A stretch of 20,210 nt of DNA, from the NCBI GenBank assembly GCA_001275005.1, contig JWZX01001479.1, positions 1 through 20,210 of the forward strand, written 5' to 3'. Positions 1 to 7,633 of this stretch are shown here, one piece after another. Each line of letters opens with the position of its first letter. Within the stretch, counting starts at the first letter, position 1. The stretch comes from Chrysochromulina tobinii (lineage: Eukaryota > Haptophyta > Prymnesiales > Chrysochromulinaceae). A program made the position numbers and the translations under genes. The notes under the pieces were generated by a model, which was given only the letters and a program-made list of their open reading frames with translations, was not told the origin of the DNA and searched no databases.

Positions 1-2
1 CC

Positions 3-2795
3 CGCCCTCGCCCCTCGCCCCCGCCCTCGCCTCTCCCGCCGTCAACCACGCCCTCGCCCTCGCCCCTCGCGCCGCCCCCTTCGGTGCCGGGAGCGGTCGC
101 GGTGACCACGTACCAGGTGGTGATCGGCTTCGTTGCTGCGGAGCCAATCGAGACCTTCACGCCTGCCCGGCTGACCAACATCTCGATCTTGGTCGCCGCC
201 GAGTCGGGCGTCGACCCCAGCGCGGTCACCACAGTTGCCTTTGCCGCGTCCACACGCGTTGAGATCACCATCGTCACCACGGATTCGTCCGCGAGTGCCG
301 CCGTTGAGGAAGCCTTGAGCACCTCCGTCTTTGCGGACGCGGACGCGGCGAGCGAGTTCTTCGGTCTTCAGGTGACGAGCGCCCCCACCATCGCCGTGGA
401 GACGGTCACTCGGCTCGTCGCCCCCGAAATCACTGCTGGGCTTTCCGTACCGGCCGACGCATCGAGCAAGATCCTCATCTTCATCATCGCCGTCGCCGCT
501 GGCATTTTGGCGATCTTGTGTTGCTGCTTCTTCCGCTACCGTGGCAAGGGCAAGTCCCGCAGCCCGGCTCGCGGCCGTGCGCAGATTGGCTTCGGTCGAG
601 CCTCGGCTGGCAGCTCGTCCCCGCGCGGGCCCTCGGCTGAGATGGAGGACTTTAGTCTCCGTAAGGGCGACAAGCCTTCCGAGACCTCTGCCGCCTCCGA
701 GGGAACCATCGACATCGACAAGAGCTCGGCGTCGGCGAAGAAGACCTATCCGGCCGCGTCGCTGATCGCCTCGGCTGCTCCGCGCGGGGCTGCCAAGATC
801 GCGGCGCTCAACGACATGGTCGAGCAGGCAAGACGCGCGAGCAAGCTCAAGCTCATCTCCTGGAACGAGCTCAAGATGACCGAGAAGCTGGGCGAGGGCA
901 CCTTTGGCACGGTGCACTCGTGCTCGTTCAAGGCGACGCCTTGCGCAGTCAAGCAGCTGCGCGAGGACAAGGAGTCTTCGGTTCAGCTGCTGGCCGACAT
1001 GCTCCGCGAGCACGACGCGATGATGGGCCTGCGACACCCGAATGTGGTGCTCATGCTTGGCATCGCCACCGACCACGTGCGGCGCGTGGGCATCGTGCTC
1101 GAGCTGCTCGAGATCTCGCTGCTCGAGCTGCTGCACGGCACCGCCGAGTACAAGGAGTACCGTACGTGGCACGCCTCGCTCCTCTCGATCGCGAGCGACG
1201 TGGCCAAGGGCGTCGCGTACCTGCACTTCAACAACGTGCTCCACCGTAACCTCAAGCCAGGCAACGTGCTGCTCTCGGACTCGTGGGTGGCCAAGGTGGC
1301 CGACTTTGGCTCGTCCGCCAACGGCAAGCCCGGCTCTGCCGCCGAGGGCGAGGGGATCCATGGCATGCCGTCGTACATGTCGCCCGAGGTGGCGCGTGGC
1401 GAGAACAATCAAACGGCCGCGGTCGACGTGTGGTCATTTGGCTGCCTCCTCGTTCACATGGGCACATTGTGCCCGCCTTACTTCGCGCTCAAGTGCAAGC
1501 ATGCGATGGACATCGTGCGCGTGGTGCAGCGTGGCGACGTCTCTCCGGTGCAGGTGCTCCTCGACGACTCCGAGCGTCGCGAGTACCGCTGCCCCGCCAG
1601 CATCGTCGCCCTCGCTAAGCAGTGCTGCCACCGAGAGCCGACGCAGCGCCCTGACATGCCGGCGATTGCGGGCGCGCTCGTGTCGCCAGCTATCCAGACC
1701 GGCATCTTCAAGGGCGCCAAGGAGACGCGCCCACTCGTGCGTCTGCAGCGCTCTCGAGCGTCTGTCGAGGGCAAAGGCACGTTCGACGCGTCCAAGGGCA
1801 CCTACGACGCCTCCGTGGCCAAGCCCTCGGCGCGTGGCGGCGATGAAGCTCCCTCGCCCCGCTCCAGCCCCGCTCACAATGCGTCCAAGGCCAAATTCCG
1901 GAACCTTTCGAAGCTCGCTCCGGCTGGCGCCTCCTCATCGCGTGGCGAGCCCTCGACCCGTGCCGCGGCCTTTGTCGGCTCAGCCTTTGAGAGCACCTTT
2001 GATGGAAAGGCCTTTGTCGGCTCGGCCTTTGAGAGCACCTTTGATGGCAAGGCCGAGAAGAGCGTGGGGAGCACCTTCAACCGCATTTTCGACGGCAAGG
2101 CAGAGGCCTCCACCGCCACTGCGAATAAGTCATCGATCGGTCTGACCGCCAGCCTCGCACGCGCGTCGATGTCCAACGTGAACGCTGGCAACAAGTCGCA
2201 GCGCAGCCTTGGGTCGCAGCGCTCCTCCGCGCGCGGCGCTCTCGAGCAGGCAACGGAGTCGGCCAGATGTGCCCACGACGGCGCGGACCGCAGCCCGCTC
2301 ACGAGCAAGCACCGCGCCGTGGTGGGCGCCTCTACCATCGGGTCGACGGCGGCGCACCTTCCGTCGACGAGTCAGCCCGTGGGCGTGAACGTGCATCAGG
2401 CGACCAGCCAGCACACCACCACACGACACGCCTCGTCGCCCGCCGGCGGTGCGTCGGACACGGACATGAGCAGCAGCAGCAGCACCGCCGGTGTCGCTAA
2501 GTCCCCTGTCGGTGGTGCGGTGGCGGCGTCCCTGTCCGCCGCCTCCGCCTCCGCGGCGGCACCGTCGAGCGCCGCGCCCACTTCCGCCGCGGCGCCGCTT
2601 GGCTCCCCGGCCGCTTTCTCCTTACGCTTCACGATGGCGCAAAAGGTGGCGCGCATCAAGGAGGAACTCTCACTCGACCCTTCGCTGCCGTTGGCGAAGG
2701 CAGTCGCTGAGGCGAATGTGGCCATGGGCATCGAGGGCCAAGGCTCGCTCGCACAGCAAGTTGATCACCTGCTGACGGAGCTGGGCGTGCTCTGA
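3..2795 (+). CDS. Receptor-like TKL-type protein kinase, probable pseudokinase (5' partial)
   Basis: The frame is open to the left edge with a Ser/Pro-rich stretch, and the first candidate start (base 84) is only a GTG, so the true start lies outside the window. Counting residues from base 84: a Thr/Val-rich ectodomain of the type common in algal surface proteins (about 8-100), one transmembrane helix (about 130-150) followed by basic residues, and a kinase domain (about 260-532). The kinase has a Gly loop GEGTFG (270-275), the ATP lysine in CAVK (K290), DFG (407-409), SPE (433-435) and an HPN-type TKL segment. The catalytic loop reads HRNLKPGN, with Asn (N389, codon at 1248-1250) in place of the HRD aspartate. 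The tail is long, Ser/Ala-rich and disordered, with 14-residue repeats, and ends in a helical segment. No intron is visible in 2.8 kb. Phosphotransfer is expected to be weak or absent, so a scaffold or allosteric role is inferred. Confidence 0.88.
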   Translation, partial: RPRPSPPPSPLPPSTTPSPSPLAPPPSVPGAVAVTTYQVVIGFVAAEPIETFTPARLTNISILVAAESGVDPSAVTTVAFAASTRVEITIVTTDSSASAAVEEALSTSVFADADAASEFFGLQVTSAPTIAVETVTRLVAPEITAGLSVPADASSKILIFIIAVAAGILAILCCCFFRYRGKGKSRSPARGRAQIGFGRASAGSSSPRGPSAEMEDFSLRKGDKPSETSAASEGTIDIDKSSASAKKTYPAASLIASAAPRGAAKIAALNDMVEQARRASKLKLISWNELKMTEKLGEGTFGTVHSCSFKATPCAVKQLREDKESSVQLLADMLREHDAMMGLRHPNVVLMLGIATDHVRRVGIVLELLEISLLELLHGTAEYKEYRTWHASLLSIASDVAKGVAYLHFNNVLHRNLKPGNVLLSDSWVAKVADFGSSANGKPGSAAEGEGIHGMPSYMSPEVARGENNQTAAVDVWSFGCLLVHMGTLCPPYFALKCKHAMDIVRVVQRGDVSPVQVLLDDSERREYRCPASIVALAKQCCHREPTQRPDMPAIAGALVSPAIQTGIFKGAKETRPLVRLQRSRASVEGKGTFDASKGTYDASVAKPSARGGDEAPSPRSSPAHNASKAKFRNLSKLAPAGASSSRGEPSTRAAAFVGSAFESTFDGKAFVGSAFESTFDGKAEKSVGSTFNRIFDGKAEASTATANKSSIGLTASLARASMSNVNAGNKSQRSLGSQRSSARGALEQATESARCAHDGADRSPLTSKHRAVVGASTIGSTAAHLPSTSQPVGVNVHQATSQHTTTRHASSPAGGASDTDMSSSSSTAGVAKSPVGGAVAASLSAASASAAAPSSAAPTSAAAPLGSPAAFSLRFTMAQKVARIKEELSLDPSLPLAKAVAEANVAMGIEGQGSLAQQVDHLLTELGVL
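1968..2099 (+). repeat. 42-bp in-frame coding repeat in kinase tail
   Basis: Two adjacent 42-bp units (1968-2009 and 2010-2051) differ at very few bases and encode AFVGSAFESTFDGK twice. A diverged third unit (2052-2099) encodes a version ending STFNRIFDGK. The frame is kept, so this is protein-level tandem expansion. A Phe/Asp-Gly docking motif is possible but unproven. Confidence 0.85.
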
Positions 2796-2862
2796 GGCAT
2801 TCGTGCCGCCGCCCAGCCCCGCCGTACGTGACCGTCAGGGGGGGGGGCGCGAACAAAGAGGG

Positions 2863-2941
2863 AACACCGTGGCAGACCGGGGAGGTGTGAACACCGTGGC
2901 CGACCAGGGAGGTGTGAACACCGTGGCTGACCAGGAAGGGG
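2863..2941 (+). repeat. 27-bp minisatellite, three copies
   Basis: Units start at 2863, 2890 and 2917 and share AACACCGTGGC. The last unit is slightly shorter and diverged. The array lies about 70 bp after the kinase stop, probably in its 3' UTR. Confidence 0.85.
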
Positions 2942-3135
2942 CAGGGGACGAGTGTCGGCCCGGTGTCGCAGCGAGCTGGAGGCTCCTCCGCGCGCGGTCG
3001 GTCCTCGAGCCGCTCGCCCGCGAAGGAGTATGACGTCACCGGCACCTTCGACAGTTTGGCGCAGCACCTGCATAGTTTTTCACCTCTCAAATGGCGCCGT
3101 TGTGGGCATCCGATCGAGCGGAGCTCGTGGAAGGC

Positions 3136-3219
3136 GATAACGGACTTCGCGGCGCAGCATGCGATGGCCTCTGATTGCGTCCCTCATCAGATAATGGACC
3201 TCGCTGCACAGCATGGGAT
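3136..3219 (+). repeat. Duplicated exon-like segment flanking an orphan intron-3'-end module
   Basis: A 30-bp block at 3136-3165 recurs at 3190-3219 with five mismatches. Between the copies sits CTGATTGCGTCCCTCATCAG (3171-3190). This is one base from the module ending the PUB-gene intron (15999-16018) and one base from the version in PUB and MORN introns. No clear gene surrounds it, so it may be an intron relic in a decayed gene or a repeat escape. Confidence 0.6.
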
Positions 3220-3224
3220 TACCG

Positions 3225-3327
3225 TGCCGCTGGCTAGCGCGCAATTTGGGACAATCAGAGTGAATCAGAGTCAATCAGAGTCAATCAGAGGCAATCAGAG
3301 TCAGTCCCATGCCGCCGGCTAGCGCGC
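3225..3327 (-). repeat. Intergenic CAATCAG decamer array with flanking direct repeats
   Basis: Five 10-bp units of the type CAATCAGAGT occupy about 3252-3303. They are flanked by an 18-bp direct repeat, TGCCGCYGGCTAGCGCGC, at 3225-3242 and 3310-3327 (one mismatch). On the minus strand the core reads ACTCTGATTG, like the introns of this window. I find no GT donor next to it, so a working intron is not supported. Confidence 0.75.
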
Positions 3328-3344
3328 TGCCGGCGCAGGCGCCC

Positions 3345-3412
3345 GAGGGCGAGGCAAAGGGGTCACTCCCGTCATTAACGTCATTAAGGAGGGCGAGGTG
3401 AAGGGGTCACTC
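3345..3412 (+). repeat. 24-bp direct repeat with short spacer
   Basis: GAGGGCGAGG-type blocks at 3345-3368 and 3389-3412 differ at two bases. The spacer holds two ACGTCATTAA-like units resembling the CGTCATTAC repeats at 13418-13464. No function is suggested. Confidence 0.6.
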
Positions 3413-3882
3413 GAGGGCAAGGCAAAGGGCACATCCGTCGTGAGAGTGGTGCGAGTCGGTACGGAGATACGGGAGGTGAATCCGGTCGCATGCTCGTAAG
3501 GTTACGTCAAGCGCCGTGCCGGTTGATAGTTGTGCGCGCGGGATCCTTTCCGCGCGAAGCGAAGTGTGTGCGTCCAGTCTCCAGTGTGACATTGTCCAAG
3601 AACACCGTTTCTGCCGTTACAGGTAACAGGAGGTCTACGCATGGGTCTACGACGCGCCTCCCACACACACGCTAGACCCTCCGGGGCGACGGCACATGGA
3701 CGCAGCGGACGGCGGACAAATAGCCGGGGTTCCGGGAGCCAAGTGGGCTCCGGATTCCAAGTGCCCAAGTGGCTCTGAGCTCTCCGCTCTGTCCTCGCGT
3801 CGCTGTCGCGGGTCGTCCGCTCAGACACCTCAAACTCTAGCGATTTTTGCGGGTTGGCGGACTTGAACATTACATAAATAAC

Positions 3883-3936
3883 ATGGACACCTCGCCTAAT
3901 ATGGACACCTCACCAAATATGGACACCTCACCTAAT
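3883..3936 (-). repeat. 18-bp tandem repeat at the 3' end of the membrane-protein gene
   Basis: Three 18-bp units start at 3883, 3901 and 3919 (ATGGACACCTCNCCNAAT on +). On the gene strand the unit reads ATTAGGTGAGGTGTCCAT in its best copies. It therefore contains the TGA stop and also AG|GTGAGG, a good 5' splice-site match. The stop used for the gene may thus lie in an intron leading to an unseen exon. Confidence 0.8.
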
Positions 3937-5187
3937 ATGGAGGTAATCGTCTCGCATCTTGACGATGGCATCCTCGGGAGGCATCAGCTTCAGGAAAGTG
4001 GTGCCGCTCGCGAGATCACCACGCCAGACCGCGTCCAAGTCCACCGGGGTTGCCATCTTTGGTTCGCCGAAGGCGATCCCGAAGTTTTGATCGGGGCCGC
4101 TCGCGATGTCGTTCATGTAGATGCCGAGGTAATGCATTTGTGGGAGCACCTGCACGGCAATCTCGAGTGCACACAGAGGTCATTAGTTGCAATCATTGCA
4201 AGTACCCAGCCACGTGGGCTCTCCTCTTCCGTCCAAACAGAGGTCATCAGTGGCAATCAGTGCAAGTACCCAGCCACGTGGGCTCTCCTCTTCCGTCCAA
4301 ACAGAGTCATAAGTGGCAATCAGTGCAAGTACCCAGCCACGTGGGCTCTCCTCTTCCGTCCAGTTCTTCTCGTACGCCCTGTGGACGAGCGTCATCTCCT
4401 GCCCGCCTGCCCGATACAGCGCCGCGACCAGCCCCTCGTCCCAGCCATAGCCCGGGTGAAACGCCCGAAGCTTCGTCGCCACGTCATGGAAGAACACCCG
4501 CATGAAGCCGTTGTTCGGCCCGAGCCGTTCGGTGAAGTCGGGAGTGGTCTTCGAGCTCAGCGTCTGCGCGCCTCTCCTCCAATGGCGCCTCTTGGTCGTG
4601 GCGTGCGTGAACACGTAGCTCTCCTTCGCCATCCACGTGTCAACGTCCATATCGAGGCTCAGGGACTTTGCATGCATCTCCATGAGCTCAATCGTGCTTT
4701 CATGGTCAAGACTCCGATTCCACAGAATCTCTCGCGTGCCTGGTTGCCGTGACATGAACTGGTCGATCGCACCCTTCATTGCAATCTCCTGGATCATTTC
4801 ACAGCCAGCCTGGGCTCTTTCCTGCGCGTCCGAACTCCAGACACGCGCAGGCGACCCGATCGGAGGCGGCGGCTGCATGGTCCACGACGGCAAAGAAGGT
4901 TCGCTGGGACAACTTCCGGACGCCGGGCAAGGCTTGCCGTCCGGGCAGTACTGCGAAGGGCTCAGATCCGGCCTGCACATGATTCCCATGGACGCCAACG
5001 GGACGAGATGAGCCGCAGTCGACACCCATTGAACATGGCGGTCGAGAACGATGCCCGCGACAAGAAGCGTCGCGGCCAACACCAGCAAGAGCGTGAGCAG
5101 TCGCAGTCTGGACTGAAGTTTCAAAGATCTGGCAGACGTCGTCTCTGACTCTGAGTCCACCAGCAACCTCTCGCCCAGGCTCTCCAT
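3928..5187 (-). CDS. Unrecognised type II single-pass membrane protein, two exons
   Basis: Exon 1 is 5187-4333 (285 codons) and exon 2 is 4161-3928 (77 codons plus TGA), joined in phase 0 for 362 residues. The start is the first ATG of the frame. Residues 1-28 are polar and partly basic, 29-48 form a Leu/Val/Ala-rich membrane anchor, and a Cys-rich linker follows with five Cys within about 25 residues. The large C-terminal part contains RVFFHDV, GYGWDEG and MHYLGIYMND. I do not recognise a family. The charge pattern favours an N-in, C-out (lumenal or extracellular) domain. The intron starts GTACTTGC after a Trp codon and ends CTCGAG. The junction restores a continuous frame, but no homologue was compared. 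The last codons lie in an 18-bp repeat containing splice-donor-like sequence, so the C terminus is uncertain. Confidence 0.65.
4162..4362 (-). repeat. Intron 4162-4332 made of 64-bp repeats that copy the exon end and donor site
   Basis: Three copies of a 63-64 bp unit start at 4173, 4237 and 4301. Each unit carries the coding end of exon 1 (encoding WTEEESPRGW), the donor GTACTTGC and a CTGATTGCC-type segment. The copy at the right (upstream in the gene) is the real exon edge; the other two lie inside the intron. Three potential donors therefore occur in series. The copy nearest the acceptor has CTAATGAC, a good branch-point match. Confidence 0.8.
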
Positions 5188-5780
5188 CCGCGTCGACCGT
5201 CGTCTCAGAGCGTTTCCCTGCGAGGCTTGCGAAACTTTTGACGATCGAAAATCTCGATATAAGGAGATGAGATTTTTGCCTGCTGCTGCTGTTCAACACA
5301 ACGCGCGCACACTCTCCGGACCCCCAAGCACGAGGGCCACTGTCGCTATGGACGGAGGTGTGGCCGACACAGCCCGTGCTAACACAACACCCGTATTAAC
5401 ACAGGCCGTTAATCGGCGAAGCTTGGGGGAAGGGAGAGCGCCGGTCTAGCATCTGTGCCAGATAGGTGCCCCGCTTCCCCCGAATGTATACCGGTAGTAC
5501 CAATGGGGCCGCTATTGGCGGCGGCCTCGGCTGCAGCAGCCCGTACTCGCGAGCGCCGCGGGGGCGTAACGCCCGTGAGCATTTTTGCCTGACTCTCACT
5601 GATCTCCCGTTGTCCCGGCCCCTACTTTCTTTCATCACGAAGCGTGCGAACCTTTTCTGGATCTGCGCGAAACGGCAAAGGGCGACCGAAAGGACGTCCG
5701 TCGCGTTCTTGTGTGTGCCCGCGGGCCTCCTAGTGCCTCAGGCCTCATTGCAACAGGCACTCTCAATCGGCGAGGCGGCG
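5188..5780. promoter_or_regulatory. Divergent upstream region of membrane-protein and EF-hand genes
   Basis: These 593 bp separate two head-to-head genes and should hold both promoters. A TATA-like GATATAAGG lies at 5256-5264, but its use and direction are not established. The frame of the EF-hand gene is open from 5466 (GTG, with ATG at 5484), so part of this stretch may be coding. Its composition looks like untranslated leader, with pyrimidine-rich tracts around 5580-5635. Confidence 0.35.
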
Positions 5781-7433
5781 ATGAAAAAGTTCCACCGTCT
5801 CGACCCTGTGGTTGGATCGAGATCTGCCCTCTTGAATCCGGAAGACCAAGCCACCGCAGATGCGCTGCAAGTGTTGCTCCACAAGACTCTACAGAAGTCG
5901 TCGCGGCGCATCGTGGAACTCTTCCGCGCCTGGGACGACGACAGTTCAGGAAAGATCGACGAGGACGAGTTTTGGAGAGGCGTGCGAGCTCTCGGTTTTG
6001 ACGTGAGTCGCGAGGCATGCTCGGCGTACTTTCAATTGCTGGACTCTGACCTCTCGGGAAGCATTGAGTATTCTGAAATCGCCGAGCTCATGAATGCGTC
6101 GAAGGGGAGGGTGCAGACGCGGCGCAACCTTGAGAAGATGGCCAAGCACCAGGCGGACCACTCTCGCATGGCCAAGCCTACGGCTAAAGCTATGAATCGA
6201 AGCTACATCTCCGCGCGGGTGTCGGTCGTTCCAGAGTTTGTGAAGCTCGAGCCTCGTTACGACATCTCCGTCCAAGAACAGTTGCACGGCCTCCTCAAGC
6301 AGCACTCGGTGAAACTCATTGACCTGTTCCGACAGTGGGACCATGATGGCAACGGCGGCATCAGCTTCGACGAGTTTCGCGAAGGCTTTGCGGCGCTGGG
6401 CTACTTGGCGCCAACAGGCGAGCTCAAGGCCGTCTTCAAATCCATAGACGCAGACCATGACAACTTTGTCGAGTTCGAAGAATTCAAGGTGGCCTTGAGC
6501 CTCAAGGGCGCGCAGGAGGCGACGCGCCTCCGTGGGCTCGAGCACGCGGACTTGAGCGGAAGCCGCCCGAGCGCGCAGCTGCTCGGCTCTTTCCTTGCGC
6601 ACCACAAGAAGAGGTTGGTGCAAATGTTCCACGAGTGGGACACGGACCGCAACGGCGCGCTCGACAAGAGCGAGCTGCGGAAGGCCATTGTGGCGCTCGG
6701 CTGGCCCGCGAGTGCCGCCTCGTGCAACGCCGACCTCGACGAGGTCTATTCACGCCTCGACCACGACGGCGACGGTACAGTCACATTCGCGGAGCTCCAG
6801 CGGGGCCTGAACGCCCTCGGCTCCAACCCTGGCCGGCCGGGCGCTGTGTCGGCGAGCGGCGCGTCGAAGACCTCGCCCGCGGCCGAGAAGCAAAAGAAGC
6901 TACGGTGGGAGAATGGCGTGCTCGTGGAGAAGGGCAGCAGCCGCCCGACGGTTTCCACAGCGGCCGTGCTTGAAAAGGGTCCCAAGCCGCCTGGGGCGTC
7001 CGCATTCGGCGCTGGAATGGCTGGAATGGCGAAGGACGCCACCCCGGCCGTGCAAGAGGCCGAGACCGAGCCTCGGAGGCCGCCGCCACTGCCGCCGCCT
7101 GCGCCGCCTGCGCCGCCTGCGCTTGCACAGGTGTGCGCCGCATGGCTGGAGGAGGAAAGGCTCGTAGAGGCACGGCGGGCTTTCCTCATGCAGAAGCTGA
7201 GCGCAGAGGGGTATGGGGTGCAATCCTCTCTGAGGAGATCGCAATCCCCGCCCCAAAAGGCGCCGTCCAGCGCGCCCGTGGAGCGCTCGGCCTCGTTTGG
7301 GCGCATCCGGTACCCCACAGCACGCGCCGTTGCGGGCGAGCCGTTGGTGCACCGCTCAACCTCGTTCGGACGCGCCCCGCCTCGATTTCGCGGAGGCAGC
7401 AGACACCGTGGTGGTCCCGCCGTGCTTTCTTGA
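5781..7433 (+). CDS. Six-EF-hand calcium-binding protein with Pro-rich, phospho-motif tail
   Basis: From the ATG at 5781 this is a 550-residue protein. Six EF-hand loops start at D52, D88, D187, D223, D287 and D327, grouped as three pairs. Each pair is preceded by a similar helix (RRIVELFRAW, VKLIDLFRQW, KRLVQMFHEW), which suggests triplication of one EF-hand pair. Five loops have Gly at position 6; the fourth has Asn there but keeps the acidic ligands, so it may bind Ca2+ poorly. All six end in Glu at position 12. The tail has a short polyproline segment (about 433-447), a charged helix, and two similar motifs, ERSASFGR and HRSTSFGR, which look like basophilic-kinase sites. An in-frame ATG at 5484 would add 99 residues; I prefer 5781 because the added part has no recognisable features. 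No intron is seen. A Ca2+ sensor or buffer role follows from the family. Confidence 0.85.
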   Translation: MKKFHRLDPVVGSRSALLNPEDQATADALQVLLHKTLQKSSRRIVELFRAWDDDSSGKIDEDEFWRGVRALGFDVSREACSAYFQLLDSDLSGSIEYSEIAELMNASKGRVQTRRNLEKMAKHQADHSRMAKPTAKAMNRSYISARVSVVPEFVKLEPRYDISVQEQLHGLLKQHSVKLIDLFRQWDHDGNGGISFDEFREGFAALGYLAPTGELKAVFKSIDADHDNFVEFEEFKVALSLKGAQEATRLRGLEHADLSGSRPSAQLLGSFLAHHKKRLVQMFHEWDTDRNGALDKSELRKAIVALGWPASAASCNADLDEVYSRLDHDGDGTVTFAELQRGLNALGSNPGRPGAVSASGASKTSPAAEKQKKLRWENGVLVEKGSSRPTVSTAAVLEKGPKPPGASAFGAGMAGMAKDATPAVQEAETEPRRPPPLPPPAPPAPPALAQVCAAWLEEERLVEARRAFLMQKLSAEGYGVQSSLRRSQSPPQKAPSSAPVERSASFGRIRYPTARAVAGEPLVHRSTSFGRAPPRFRGGSRHRGGPAVLS

Positions 7434-7633
7434 ATTTATCAAAAACTCACAGCGTCACTAAGATTCGTAGCACATAGCACCAGACCACGCGTTAACCACG
7501 CGTATTCACACAGGACGTGACACGAGCAGATCAACAATGACGCTCCCGGGGGCCCCGGGTTTCTGTCACGCCCGGCCCGGGTCCGCACCCAGGCACCCAG
7601 CATCCCCCATGTCCATGCCCCGTGCCCCAGCAA

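Larger units (their letters stand above)
2796..3927. other. Repeat-rich convergent spacer between kinase and membrane-protein gene
   Basis: This is the 3' flank of both neighbours. It holds a run of ten G (2838-2847), a 27-bp minisatellite (2863-2941), a 54-bp-spaced duplication containing an intron-3'-end-like module (3136-3219), a decamer array flanked by direct repeats (3225-3327) and a 24-bp direct repeat (3345-3412). Open frames on both strands exist, such as + 2963-3322 and - 3502-3870, but they show no recognisable domain and partly translate repeats. A decayed gene fragment around 2950-3260 on the + strand cannot be excluded. Confidence 0.6.

Noticed and set aside
42-1412. 456-codon minus-strand open frame opposite the kinase
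   Set aside because: It is His/Arg/Gly-rich with no domain. It is the shadow of a GC-rich coding frame that carries clear kinase motifs on the + strand.
2838-2847. Run of ten G as a possible G-quadruplex element or sequencing error
   Set aside because: One homopolymer cannot decide between these. It lies outside coding sequence and changes no gene call.
3502-3870. 122-codon minus-strand open frame downstream of the membrane-protein gene
   Set aside because: No domain and Arg/Pro-rich composition. It could be an extra 3' exon of that gene, but no evidence beyond a donor-like repeat supports this.
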